From Rhodospirillaceae bacterium (lineage in GTDB: Bacteria; Pseudomonadota; Alphaproteobacteria; Kiloniellales; DSM-21159): a DNA stretch of 64,000 nucleotides. This document shows, piece after piece, positions 9,889-18,435 of the stretch. The notes below the pieces were generated by a model. The model was not told where the DNA came from. It saw only the letters and a list, made by a program, of their open reading frames with translations, and did not search any database. The DNA lies in assembly GCA_006969625.1 (NCBI GenBank), contig CP030885.1, positions 4,413,430 through 4,477,429 of the forward strand, in the 5' to 3' direction. The position numbers and the translations under genes were made by a program. The stretch's first letter is position 1. Every line of letters starts with the position of its first letter.

Positions 9889-11022
9889 CTAGCCGCTGAG
9901 CGCCGTGGAGCCGAGCGAAGAGCCCGGCGCGTCCTGCAGCGCCATGGGGCCGGCCTTCTCCCGCGCCTCCAGCTCGGCCAGGATCTCCAGGCCGCGACCG
10001 ATGTTCTCGCCGAGCGCCCACCAGGGGATCTCCGGGCGAACGGCGCGCGGCGGCGGCGCCAGCGCGACCGCCTCGACCAGGCCGCGCGCCTCGGCCAGCG
10101 GCGGCAGGCCGTGGCCGCCGGCGGGGCCGAGCGCGGCGGCCAGCGCCCGGCCGAGCAGCCAGGGACGGCGCCCCTTGGGCACCACGGCGCGCTTGCCAAT
10201 CGCGTCGTGCTCGTGGCGAGCGACCTCGCGGCCGATCTCGGCATAGAGAAAGCGCGCGGCGTAGATGCCGGGGCGGCAGCCGCCGGGCAGGCCGGCGATG
10301 CCGGGTCCGGCGCGGTGGTAGAGCGCCTCGGCAGCCTCCAGCAGGCGCGCCACGGCGGCGGCGATCGCCGGCCGCTGGGCCGGCCGCGCCAGCCAGGCGT
10401 CCGGGTCGAGCCCCGCCTCGCGCAGCCAGCCGCGCGGTAGATACAGCCGTCCGGCGCGCGCGTCCTCGCCGACGTCGCGGCAAATGTTGGTGAGCTGCAT
10501 CGCCACGCCCAGGTCGCAGGCCCGCGCCACCAGCGCCGGGTCGCGCGCGCCCATCAGCAGCGCCATCATGGCGCCCACCGACCCGGCGACGCGCACGCCG
10601 TAGGCCCGCACGTCGCTCAAGGTCTCGTAGTGCCGGCCGAGCGCGTCCCACTCGAAGCCCTCGATCAGCGCCTCCGGCAGCGCCCTGGGGACGGCGAAGC
10701 GCTCGACCACCCCGGCGAAGGCGCGGTCGGCGGCGATGTCCATCGGCCGCCCGGCGTAGGCGAGATCGAGACGCTTGCGCAGCCGCTCGACGGCGCCCAG
10801 CGGGTCGCGCCGGCGCGTGCCGAGTTGGCCGCCGCCCACCTGCTGGTCGACCAAGTCATCGGCCAGCCGGCAGAAGGCGTAGAGCGCATAGGCCGGGGCG
10901 CGGACCCGTTCGGGCAGCAGCAGCGAGGCGACGAAGAAGGACTTGGAGCCGGTACGGATCAGCCCGCGGCACGCCGCCAGGTCGGCGCGGGCGCGGGGCG
11001 AATCAGGCCAGAGCTGCGGCAT
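9889..11022 (-). CDS. crtB: Phytoene synthase
   Basis: Condenses two geranylgeranyl diphosphates to phytoene, the first committed step of carotenoid synthesis. The 377-residue protein has both Asp-rich metal-binding motifs of trans-prenyl head-to-head synthases: RLADDLVD near residue 52 and LTNICRDVGEDA near residue 176. GSKSFFVASLLLP and LYLPRGWLREAGLDPD are also typical. A C-terminal extension of about 80 residues follows the catalytic domain. Its first 20 bases overlap the end of crtI, so the two are one transcript, expected to be under the PpsR sites upstream of crtI. Confidence 0.95.
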   Translation of the reverse strand: MPQLWPDSPRARADLAACRGLIRTGSKSFFVASLLLPERVRAPAYALYAFCRLADDLVDQQVGGGQLGTRRRDPLGAVERLRKRLDLAYAGRPMDIAADRAFAGVVERFAVPRALPEALIEGFEWDALGRHYETLSDVRAYGVRVAGSVGAMMALLMGARDPALVARACDLGVAMQLTNICRDVGEDARAGRLYLPRGWLREAGLDPDAWLARPAQRPAIAAAVARLLEAAEALYHRAGPGIAGLPGGCRPGIYAARFLYAEIGREVARHEHDAIGKRAVVPKGRRPWLLGRALAAALGPAGGHGLPPLAEARGLVEAVALAPPPRAVRPEIPWWALGENIGRGLEILAELEAREKAGPMALQDAPGSSLGSTALSG

Positions 11023-12556
11023 CGGGCACCACGCTGTCGAGAATGCGTGCCGAGGAGAGCACGCCGGGCAGGCCGGCGCCGGGATGCGTCCCGGCTCCGA
11101 CGATGAAGAGTCGCTCGATGTCCTCGCTGGCGTTGTGCGGCCGGAACCAGGCCGACTGCCAGAGCACCGGCTCCATGCCGAAGCCGGCGCCCTTGTAGCT
11201 GAGCAGCCGCGCCTCGAAGTCGGCCGGCGTCAGCAGGCGCGAGGAGACCACCGCCGCGCCCAGCCCCGGCAGCAGGGTGCGCTCCAACTCCGCCTGGATC
11301 TTGCGGCGAAAGGGCTCGGCCGCCTGGGTCCAGTCGGTGCCGCTGCCCAGGTGCGGCACCGGCGCCAGCACGTAGAAGGCGTCGCAGCCGGCCGGGGCCA
11401 GCGCCGGGTCGGTCGCGGTCGGCCGGTGCAGGTAGAGGCTGAAGTCCTCGGCCAGCCGCTTGCGCCGGAAGATGTCCGTGATCAGCTCGCGGTAGCGCGG
11501 GCCGAGCAGGATGGTGTGGTGCGGCACCTGCTCGTAGCGCCGATCGGTGCCGAAGTACCAGACGAACAGCCCGTTGGAGTAGCGCGCCCGCTCCACCTTG
11601 CGGGCACTCCAGCGCCGGCTGGCGCCTTCCGGCAGCAGGTGCTTGTAGGTCCAGGCCGTGTCGGCGTTGGAGACCACCAGGTCGGCGGCGATCTCCTCGC
11701 CGCCGGCCAGGCGGACGCCGCAGGCGCGCTTGCCGTCGAGCAGGATGCGCTCGACCGTGGCGTTGCAGCGGACGCGGTTGCCCTGCCCGGCGATCAGGCC
11801 GGCGAGGCCGCGCACCAGCGCGTTGGTGCCGCCCATGGCGAAGTGGACGCCCCACTTGCGCTCCAGGTGGTTGATCAGGGTGTAGACCGAGCTGACGGCG
11901 AAGGGATTGCCGCCGATCAGCAGCGGGTGGAAGCTGAAGACCGTGCGCAGCCGCTCGTCCTTCAGGTAGCGCGAGACGACCGAGTAGACCGAGCGGTGGC
12001 CGGACAGGCGCAGCAGGTCCGGCGCCACCTTCAGCATGTCGGTGACCTTGGCGAAGGGGACGTGCCCCAACTCCTCGAAGCCGATGCGAAAGACCGTCTC
12101 GGTCTCGGCCATGAAGCGCTCGTAGCCGGGCACGTCGCCGGGCGAGAAGCGCGCGACCTCGGCCTTCATGCGCGCCGGGTCGCCGGAGTAGTCGAAGTGC
12201 GTGCCGTCGTAAAAGCGGATGCGGTAGAAGGGCTCCAGCGCGCGCAACTCGACGTCGTCGGCCAGGCGCTTGCCGCACAGCGCCCAGAGCTCCTCGAAGA
12301 GGTAGGGCGCGGTGACGATGGTCGGCCCGGCGTCGAAGACGAAGCCGTCCTGGCGATAGGCATAGGCGCGCCCGCCCGGCTGGTCGAGCCGCTCCAGCAC
12401 GCTCACGCGGTAGCCGCGCGCACCGAGCCGGATCGCCGCCGCCAGGCCGCCGAAGCCACTGCCGATGACGACCGCATGGGGGCGGCCGTCCGGGGCCGCC
12501 GAGGTGGCGCTGCCGGCCGGGATGCCGGCGCCACGCGCGAGATCGATCACGCCCAA
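11003..12556 (-). CDS. crtI: Phytoene desaturase
   Basis: FAD enzyme that introduces double bonds into phytoene; whether it stops at neurosporene or lycopene cannot be told from the sequence. The Rossmann motif is VVIGSGFGGLAAAIRLGARG, followed by DQPGGRAY and GFVFDAGPT. The C-terminus carries the bacterial CrtI signature VGAGTHPGAGLPGVLSSAR. I place the start at TTG 12556 because AAGGAGGA ends seven bases before it (GTG 12550 is next best). The ATG at 12611-12613 lies inside a PpsR palindrome and would add 19 unconserved residues. crtB follows with a 20-bp overlap. Confidence 0.94.
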   Translation of the reverse strand: MGVIDLARGAGIPAGSATSAAPDGRPHAVVIGSGFGGLAAAIRLGARGYRVSVLERLDQPGGRAYAYRQDGFVFDAGPTIVTAPYLFEELWALCGKRLADDVELRALEPFYRIRFYDGTHFDYSGDPARMKAEVARFSPGDVPGYERFMAETETVFRIGFEELGHVPFAKVTDMLKVAPDLLRLSGHRSVYSVVSRYLKDERLRTVFSFHPLLIGGNPFAVSSVYTLINHLERKWGVHFAMGGTNALVRGLAGLIAGQGNRVRCNATVERILLDGKRACGVRLAGGEEIAADLVVSNADTAWTYKHLLPEGASRRWSARKVERARYSNGLFVWYFGTDRRYEQVPHHTILLGPRYRELITDIFRRKRLAEDFSLYLHRPTATDPALAPAGCDAFYVLAPVPHLGSGTDWTQAAEPFRRKIQAELERTLLPGLGAAVVSSRLLTPADFEARLLSYKGAGFGMEPVLWQSAWFRPHNASEDIERLFIVGAGTHPGAGLPGVLSSARILDSVVPDAAALA

Positions 12557-12594
12557 GGTCTTGTCCTCCTTGGGCAAAACCCTAGCAGAGCAGG

Positions 12595-12638
12595 TGTCAA
12601 GTGAACAGTACATATTTGACTGTCAAGTTGATTTGACA
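12595..12638 (-). promoter_or_regulatory. Tandem PpsR/CrtJ operator upstream of crtI
   Basis: Two TGT-N12-ACA palindromes, TGTCAAGTGAACAGTACA (12595-12612) and TGTCAAGTTGATTTGACA (12621-12638), are separated by exactly eight bases. This is the consensus and spacing to which PpsR/CrtJ tetramers bind cooperatively in purple bacteria to repress bch and crt genes under air. The second site has perfect six-base arms (TGTCAA/TTGACA) and overlaps the last codons of bchO. The pair lies 39 bp upstream of the chosen crtI start, so it should control crtI-crtB. No ppsR gene is in the window. Confidence 0.85.
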
Positions 12639-13570
12639 GTCGACTTGTCCAGCTTGCCGGGCAGGGTGCCGTGGCGGCGGGCGATCTCCAGGATCGCCTC
12701 GGCGTGCGGCTCCGGCGCCTCCTCGTGCGCCAGGTGGCCGAGGCCGGGCAGAATGCGCAATTCGGAGCCGGGCACATGCTCATGCGCCTGGCGGGCGTGA
12801 TGGGTGGGGATCGCCCGGTCGGCGCCGCCGGTCAGCAGAACCAGCGGCGTCGCCAGCTTCGGCAACTCGCGCCACAGCGCCTGCAGCTCCCAGCCGGCCA
12901 TCATGCCCAGCGCGCCGGCGCAGTGGGCGGCGTTGCCGGCGATGCGGCGGTAGAAGGTCCGCCCGGGGCCGTCGATGCGCGAACCGGTGGCGTCCAGAAT
13001 CTTGTCGGCCATGCCGGCGGCGGCGCGCGCGGCGAACAGGCGCGGCGCCACGGGGTTCCAGACGGCGATCTTCATCGCCGTGCCGAACAGCGGATTGCCC
13101 GAGCCGGGATAGGGCACCAGCGCCGCATTCAGGCCGATCAGGGCGGCCGGCGCGATCTGCCCCGCCAGGCACATGCGCGCCAGGACCGCCGCCCCCGCCG
13201 AGTGCCCGGCGACCAGGGCCGGTGCCACCTCGAGTTCGGCCAGCAGGGCGGTCAGGCCGCGCGCCATGGCGCCGAGCGACAGGCCGCGCAGCGGCGGCAG
13301 CGCGCTGAAGGCGTGGCCCGGCAGGTCGGGGACGATGACGGTGAAGCGCTCGGCCAGCAGCGGCGCCAGGTCGCGAAAGGAGTGGCTGGAGGCGCCGGTG
13401 CCGTGCAGCAGGAGCAGGCCCGGCGCCCGCTTCCGGCGCTTCGGCGCCAAGACCTGGACGTGCCAGCGCAGCCGGCCGGCGCCCGGATAGGGCACGTCGA
13501 GGAAGCGGCTGGCCGCCCGGTTCGGCCAGTCGTGTCCTTGTCGCTGCCAGTCCAGCCGCTCCGCGATCAT
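12623..13570 (-). CDS. bchO: BchO, alpha/beta hydrolase of the magnesium chelatase cluster
   Basis: Alpha/beta-hydrolase encoded with magnesium chelatase genes in phototrophs; its exact biochemical role in Mg insertion is not established. The 315-residue protein has the oxyanion region LLLLHGTGASSHSF near residue 52, the nucleophile elbow GHSAGAA near 121, and the late Asp and His (TGGADRAIP, GLGHLAHEEAPE). The order bchI-bchD-bchO is classic for photosynthesis clusters. It starts 82 bp after bchD ends, and its 3' end overlaps the crtI operator. Confidence 0.92.
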   Translation of the reverse strand: MIAERLDWQRQGHDWPNRAASRFLDVPYPGAGRLRWHVQVLAPKRRKRAPGLLLLHGTGASSHSFRDLAPLLAERFTVIVPDLPGHAFSALPPLRGLSLGAMARGLTALLAELEVAPALVAGHSAGAAVLARMCLAGQIAPAALIGLNAALVPYPGSGNPLFGTAMKIAVWNPVAPRLFAARAAAGMADKILDATGSRIDGPGRTFYRRIAGNAAHCAGALGMMAGWELQALWRELPKLATPLVLLTGGADRAIPTHHARQAHEHVPGSELRILPGLGHLAHEEAPEPHAEAILEIARRHGTLPGKLDKSTVKST

Positions 13571-13652
13571 CCTTGCCGCCGTCCGCTCCGACCCGTTTCG
13601 CTGTTCATCAACTGGATCGGCGGCGCCCGGCGTCCATGATCCAGCGCAAGCC

Positions 13653-15452
13653 TCAGGTTGCCAGAGTGGCCCGCACGGCGGCGTTCAGCTTCTTGGCATC
13701 GGCCTGCGGCAGCGGCAGGTAGAGCGCGTCCATCAGCCCGGCGAGGCTGCGCGCCTTCTCGTTCGGCCGCACCGAGGTATCGACCAGCAGCGCCGTCAGG
13801 CCGGCGGCGGCCAGACGCTTCGCCGCGGCCTCGGCGTCGGCCCGGGCCTGCGGGCGACCCGGCTGCCCGTCGCGCGCGATGTTGGCCTGGCCGTCGGTCA
13901 GGAAGACCAGGGTCGGCGCGATGCCGCGCTGGCGCAGTTGCACGGCCAGTGCCGTCGCCGCCTCGATGCCGGCGGCCAGCGGCGTGCCGCCGCCGCCGGG
14001 CAATCCCGCCAGAGCGCGCTTGGCGCGCACCAGCGAGCGGGTCGGCGGCAGCATCAGCTCGGCCGCGACGCCGCGAAAGGCGAGCAGCGCCACCTGGTCG
14101 CGCCGCACGTAGCAGTCGGCGAGCAGCAGCTCGACCGCGCCCTTGGCCTCGGCCAGGCGGGCAAAGGCGGCCGAGCCGGAGGCGTCGACGGCGAACAGCG
14201 TCGCCGTCTCGCTCTTCTGCTTGAAGCGGGTGATGCGGAAGTCCTCCGCCCGCACCTCGACCCTTGGCCCTGCGCCTTCCTTGCGGCGGATCGGCTGCCA
14301 GGGGGCCGCCGTGCGCAGGGTCTCGACCAGGTTCAGACGCTGGCCGCCGCCCGGCCGGCCGGCCCGCACGCCGATCGGCCGGCCACGCCTGAAGGCGGTC
14401 TTGGCCGCCCCGGCGCTGCCGCTGGTCTGGGCGCCGCGCGGGCCGCCGCCGGCCAGCCTCAGCTTTTCCAGCAGGCCGCGCGGGATGGCCGCGGCCGCCG
14501 CCTCCAGCACCTTGTCGGAGAGGTCCGGCTCGCCCTCGTCGGACTCCGGGTCCCGGCTCTGCTCGTCCGGGGGGTCCGGAGGTGCGGGCGGATCTTCCGG
14601 CGCCTCGGCCTCCTCCTCGTGCTCGTCATCAGGCGCGACCGGCGGCAGGCGGGTGGCGCGCGGCGCCAGCGCCAGCGCGGCGGCGAGCGTGGCGTCCTCC
14701 TGCGACACCGCGGTGCGGCCGTCGAGCGCGGCGGCGGCGCGGGCCGCGGCCACGGCCTGCAGCGGCGCGCGCAGGGAGGCGATCCCGAGCGCCACGGCGG
14801 TGGCGCACAGCGCGCTCAAGACCTCGTCGGCAGCGGCGACCTGCGGCAGCAGGCGCCGCGCCTCGGCCACCGCGGCGGCGTCCAGCGGAGCCTGCGCCAG
14901 GTCGCGCAAGGACAGGCCGGAGAGGTCCAGGTGGAAGCCCAGGCGTTCGGTCAGCACGCCGGGCGGCGCCTCCTCCTCCAGCCCCTCGTCCAGGGCGACG
15001 ACGCCGAAGCGCGCCGGCAGGCGGGCGGCGAGACCGTCGCGCTCGAGCAGCGCCTCGCCGGTGTCGAGCGCCGCGGCGACGCGGGCCGCGGCGCCCGGCT
15101 GCAGGCGCTCGGCCATGGCCAGCTCCAGCACGCCGCCGTCGGCCTCCGACAGCAGGCCCTGCTGCGCCACAGGGCTGCCGCCGCGCAGGGTCGCCGCCAG
15201 GTCGAGCCCGCCGAGCAGCCGGTCGTCGGCCACCCCCAGCGGCACCCGGCGCAGCGGCACGTCCTCGGGCAGCAGATCGCGCAGCAGCCCGCGCCAACGC
15301 TCGCGCGGCGGGCCGACCTGGGCGCGCAGTACGACGCCGCCGGTGCCGTGCGGGTCGACTGCGAAGAGCGCCGCGGCCAGCGCGGCGTTCAGCCAGAGGC
15401 CGCCGCCGGCGGACAGCGCCTCCAGTCCGGGCAGGGACAGGCCGTCAGGCAG
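13653..15452 (-). CDS. bchD: Magnesium chelatase subunit D, probable CTG start
   Basis: Subunit D bridges the BchI AAA+ ring and BchH during ATP-driven insertion of Mg into protoporphyrin IX. An AAA+-like N-terminal domain (DDRLLGGLDLAATL, GLLSEADGGVL) is followed by a Pro/acidic linker and a C-terminal von Willebrand A domain with the MIDAS motif DASGS. The first usual start codon is GTG at 15260, but it lies inside conserved sequence: codons upstream encode the family N-terminus (LNAALAAALFAVDPHGTGG). No ATG, GTG or TTG occurs upstream in this frame. CTG 15452, six bases after GGAGGAGG and overlapping the bchI end, gives 599 residues. The identity is firm, the start inferred. Confidence 0.9.
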   Translation of the reverse strand: MPDGLSLPGLEALSAGGGLWLNAALAAALFAVDPHGTGGVVLRAQVGPPRERWRGLLRDLLPEDVPLRRVPLGVADDRLLGGLDLAATLRGGSPVAQQGLLSEADGGVLELAMAERLQPGAAARVAAALDTGEALLERDGLAARLPARFGVVALDEGLEEEAPPGVLTERLGFHLDLSGLSLRDLAQAPLDAAAVAEARRLLPQVAAADEVLSALCATAVALGIASLRAPLQAVAAARAAAALDGRTAVSQEDATLAAALALAPRATRLPPVAPDDEHEEEAEAPEDPPAPPDPPDEQSRDPESDEGEPDLSDKVLEAAAAAIPRGLLEKLRLAGGGPRGAQTSGSAGAAKTAFRRGRPIGVRAGRPGGGQRLNLVETLRTAAPWQPIRRKEGAGPRVEVRAEDFRITRFKQKSETATLFAVDASGSAAFARLAEAKGAVELLLADCYVRRDQVALLAFRGVAAELMLPPTRSLVRAKRALAGLPGGGGTPLAAGIEAATALAVQLRQRGIAPTLVFLTDGQANIARDGQPGRPQARADAEAAAKRLAAAGLTALLVDTSVRPNEKARSLAGLMDALYLPLPQADAKKLNAAVRATLAT

Positions 15453-16518
15453 CGAAGACCTCCTCCAGGGCGCGGGTGACGCGCACGCCCGAGCCCGCCT
15501 CGTCCAAGGGGTCGCGGCGCAGCCGGTGGCGCAACGCCGAGGGGGCGATGCAGCGGAGCTGCTCGTCGCTCACCTCGGCCTTGCCTTCCAGGGCGGCGAG
15601 CGCCCGGGCCGCACGCACCAGGGTCAGCTCGCCGCGCAACCCGTCGGTGCCGAGTGCGATGCAAAGCTGGGCGGCGCGCCGGTAGGCGGGCTCCGGCACC
15701 GCAACGCCGGCCAGCTTCTTGCGGGCGGCGACGATGCGGCGGCGCAGCTTGGCCACCTCCTTGTCCCAGACCTCGAGGAAGCCGGCCGGGTCGCGCTCGA
15801 AGGCGTCGCGCCGGCGCACCACCTCGATGCGGGTGTCCAGCTCTTCCGGCGTCGTCACCTCGACCGACAGGCCGAAGCGGTCGAGAAGCTGCGGGCGCAG
15901 CTCGCCCTCCTCCGGATTGCCGGAGCCGACCAGCACGAACTTCGCCGGGTGGCGCACCGACAGGCCCTCGCGCTCGACCAGATTCTCGCCCGAGGCGGCG
16001 ACGTCGAGCAGCAGGTCGACGATGTGGTCCTCGAGCAGGTTGACCTCGTCGATGTAGAGGAAGCCGCGGTTGGCGCGCGCCAGCAGGCCGGGCTCGAAGG
16101 CCTTCTCGCCGTGCGCCAGGGCCTTCTCCAGGTCGAGCGCGCCGACCACCCGGTCCTCGGTGACGCCGAGCGGCAGGTCGACCACCGGCACGGGCACCTT
16201 GGCGCTCCTCGGCTTGTGGCCGGTGTCGTGCTCCGGCGCGCAGACCGGGCACAGGCCCTGCGGCGCCTCCGGCGCGCAGCCGTAGGGGCAGCCGACGATC
16301 ACCGTCTGCTCCGGCAGCAGCGCGGCCAGCGCGCGGATCGTCGTCGACTTGCCGGTGCCGCGGTCGCCGAAGACGAGCACGCCGCCGATGCCGGGATCGA
16401 CGGCGCAGATCAGCAGCGCCTGCTTCATCTCCTCCTGGCCGACGATGGCGGGGAACGGAAAGACCGGGCGGGCCGGGCGGCTTGCGGCTGTGCCGGCGCC
16501 TGTCTTCAAGGTGCTCAT
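15445..16518 (-). CDS. bchI: Magnesium chelatase ATPase subunit I
   Basis: AAA+ ATPase that forms hexameric rings and powers Mg insertion into protoporphyrin IX with BchD and BchH. The 357-residue protein begins FPFPAIVGQEEMKQALL and has Walker A GDRGTGKST near residue 50 and Walker B FLYIDEVNLLEDH near residue 145. The insert PYGCAPEAPQGLCPVC, a cysteine-bearing loop between strands, is typical. ATG 16518 is chosen because it directly precedes the conserved region; ATG 16545 would add nine residues. It is first in bchI-bchD-bchO and is divergent from the DUF2332 gene. A near-match to the PpsR consensus (TGT-N12-ACG, 16549-16566) lies just upstream. Confidence 0.95.
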   Translation of the reverse strand: MSTLKTGAGTAASRPARPVFPFPAIVGQEEMKQALLICAVDPGIGGVLVFGDRGTGKSTTIRALAALLPEQTVIVGCPYGCAPEAPQGLCPVCAPEHDTGHKPRSAKVPVPVVDLPLGVTEDRVVGALDLEKALAHGEKAFEPGLLARANRGFLYIDEVNLLEDHIVDLLLDVAASGENLVEREGLSVRHPAKFVLVGSGNPEEGELRPQLLDRFGLSVEVTTPEELDTRIEVVRRRDAFERDPAGFLEVWDKEVAKLRRRIVAARKKLAGVAVPEPAYRRAAQLCIALGTDGLRGELTLVRAARALAALEGKAEVSDEQLRCIAPSALRHRLRRDPLDEAGSGVRVTRALEEVFAA

Positions 16519-16595
16519 GCGGCTTGCGTTTCTCCCGGACTGCATGCCTGTTCTGCGGCCTTGACGGATGACCGGCCTGACGCCCGGAGTCCAGC

Positions 16596-17711
16596 ATGTT
16601 TGCCGGAGTCAGGCAACCGAGGGCACGCCGGATGGCAGAACTGACGCAAGCGGCGCAGGACGGCGAAGCGGCGGTGCGCGCGGCCTTCCGGCAGCAGGCC
16701 GAGGCGTGTGCCGGCCTCGGCTCGCCCTTCACGGCGCGGCTGTGCCGCCTGACGGCCGAGCGCCTGGCGCCGGGCCACGGCCGGGCCGCGCGGCGGGTGC
16801 TGGCCTGGCCCGACGACCCCAGCCCGCGCGGTGCGGCGGTGCCGCTGCGGCTGACCGGCGCGCTGCACGCCCTCGTTCTGAGCGGCCGGGCGCCGGAGCT
16901 GGTCGCCGTCTATCCGCCGGACGTCCCGCACGGCGACGAGGCACTGTGGGGCGCGGTGACCGCCGCCTTGGCGGCGCACGACGGCTTCGTCTTCGACTGG
17001 CTCGACCGCCCGCCGCAGACCAACGAGGTGCAGCGCGCCTCCGGCCTGATGGCCGGTCTGCTGCACCTGGCGGACAGCTTCGGTCTGCCCTTCGTGCTGT
17101 CGGAGGTCGGCAGCTCGGCCGGCCTGAACCTCAACCTCGACCGCTTCGCCTACCGCTTCGGCGCGCGCACGGTCGGCGCCGCGGACAGCCGCTTGACCTT
17201 GGCGCCGGAGATGCGCGGCGACCTGCCGCCGGATGCCGAGGTGCGCGTGGCCGGCCGCCAGGGGTGCGACCTTAACCCGCTGGACGCGACCGACCCGGAG
17301 CAGGCTTTGCGCCTCAAGGCCTTCATCTGGCCCGACCAGCCCGACCGGCTGGATCGCCTGAGCCGGGCTCTGGAGATCGCGGCCGAGTATCCTCCGCCAG
17401 TGGTGCGCGCCAACGCGGTCGATTGGATCGCGGCACGTCTGGCCACGCCGAAGCCGGGCCGCTGCCACGTGATCTTCCATACCATCGTGCTGCAGTACTT
17501 TCCGCCGATGGCCAAGGCCGCCTTCGCCGTGGCGATCGAGCGCGCCCTCGCCGCCGCGGCGCCAGAAGCGCCCGTCGCCTGGCTGCAGATGGAAGGCGAC
17601 GGCCGCCACCCCGGCGCCGCCCTGACCCTGCGCAGCAGCGCCGCGCCGGAGCCGCGCGAACTCGCGCGCATCGACTTCCACGGCCGCTGGCTGGACTGGC
17701 GGGGTGCCTGA
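16596..17711 (+). CDS. DUF2332 family protein
   Basis: Conserved cytoplasmic protein of unknown function, about 370 residues. It is recognised by an N-terminal RAAFRQQAEACAGLGSPFTARL, a central SEVGSSAGLNLNLDRFAYRF that resembles a methyltransferase-like glycine loop, and HTIVLQYFP near residue 290. The start is uncertain: ATG 16596 has CGGAG six bases upstream, ATG 16632 would remove 12 residues that are not conserved. The gene is divergent from bchI but nothing ties it to photosynthesis. I assign the family only. Confidence 0.82.
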   Translation: MFAGVRQPRARRMAELTQAAQDGEAAVRAAFRQQAEACAGLGSPFTARLCRLTAERLAPGHGRAARRVLAWPDDPSPRGAAVPLRLTGALHALVLSGRAPELVAVYPPDVPHGDEALWGAVTAALAAHDGFVFDWLDRPPQTNEVQRASGLMAGLLHLADSFGLPFVLSEVGSSAGLNLNLDRFAYRFGARTVGAADSRLTLAPEMRGDLPPDAEVRVAGRQGCDLNPLDATDPEQALRLKAFIWPDQPDRLDRLSRALEIAAEYPPPVVRANAVDWIAARLATPKPGRCHVIFHTIVLQYFPPMAKAAFAVAIERALAAAAPEAPVAWLQMEGDGRHPGAALTLRSSAAPEPRELARIDFHGRWLDWRGA

Positions 17712-17793
17712 GAAGATGCGCTTCGGGCAAGACCGCCCGGGCTGTCGGGGTGTATCCTGCCGCCTGAGCTGCTGCAGCCTGGGAGACGAGATC

Positions 17794-18420
17794 ATGAGCC
17801 AGGACCTGATCTTCTACACGAATCCCATGTCGCGCGGGCGGATCGTGCGCTGGATGCTGGAGGAGGCCGGTGCCGACTACCGCACCGAGGTCGTGGCCTA
17901 TGGACCGGAGATGCGATCGCCCGAATACCTGGCGATCAACCCGATGGGCAAGGTGCCGGCGATTCGCCACGGCGAGACCGTGGTGAGCGAGACGCCGGCG
18001 ATCTGCGCCTACCTGGCCGAGGCCTTTCCGGGCGCAGGGCTGGTGCCGCCGGTGGGGTCGCGCGGCGCCTACTACCGCTGGTTCTTCTTCGCCGCCGGGC
18101 CGCTGGAGTACGCCCTGCTGAACCAATCCCTGGAGATCGAGCTCAGCCCCAAGCGCCAGGGCATGGCCGGCTACGGCACGCTGAAGCGGGTGCTCGACAC
18201 GTTGGAGGCGCAGATCCCGGAAGAGGGCTGGCTGCTCGGCGCCGACTTCTCCGCCGTAGACGTGTATCTCGGCGCCCAGCTCGGCTGGGCCATGCAGTTC
18301 GGCACGATCGAGCCGCGCCCCGCCTTCGAACGCTACTGGGCCCGCCTGTCCGACCGTCCCGCCTGGCGCCGCGCCAGCGAACTGGACGACGCGGCGATGG
18401 CGGAAGGTCGCGACGGCTGA
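17794..18420 (+). CDS. Glutathione S-transferase family protein
   Basis: Predicted glutathione S-transferase of 208 residues. The N-terminal thioredoxin-like domain has IFYTNPMSRGRIVRWMLEEAG, INPMGKVPAI with the cis-proline, and SETPAICAYLAEAFP with the glutathione-binding Glu-Thr. The C-terminal helical domain includes LGADFSAVDVYLGAQLGWA, a normal N-capping box. ATG 17794 follows GGGAGACGAG and gives the standard length; codons upstream in the same frame are not conserved. Substrate unknown. It stands 82 bp after the DUF2332 gene and just outside the TetR-controlled cluster. Confidence 0.88.
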   Translation: MSQDLIFYTNPMSRGRIVRWMLEEAGADYRTEVVAYGPEMRSPEYLAINPMGKVPAIRHGETVVSETPAICAYLAEAFPGAGLVPPVGSRGAYYRWFFFAAGPLEYALLNQSLEIELSPKRQGMAGYGTLKRVLDTLEAQIPEEGWLLGADFSAVDVYLGAQLGWAMQFGTIEPRPAFERYWARLSDRPAWRRASELDDAAMAEGRDG

Positions 18421-18435
18421 GCCGGCGGCCGGCGC

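Noticed and set aside
12611..12613. ATG as the start of crtI
   Set aside because: It lies within a PpsR palindrome, has no ribosome binding site and adds unconserved residues; TTG 12556 has an ideal AAGGAGGA.
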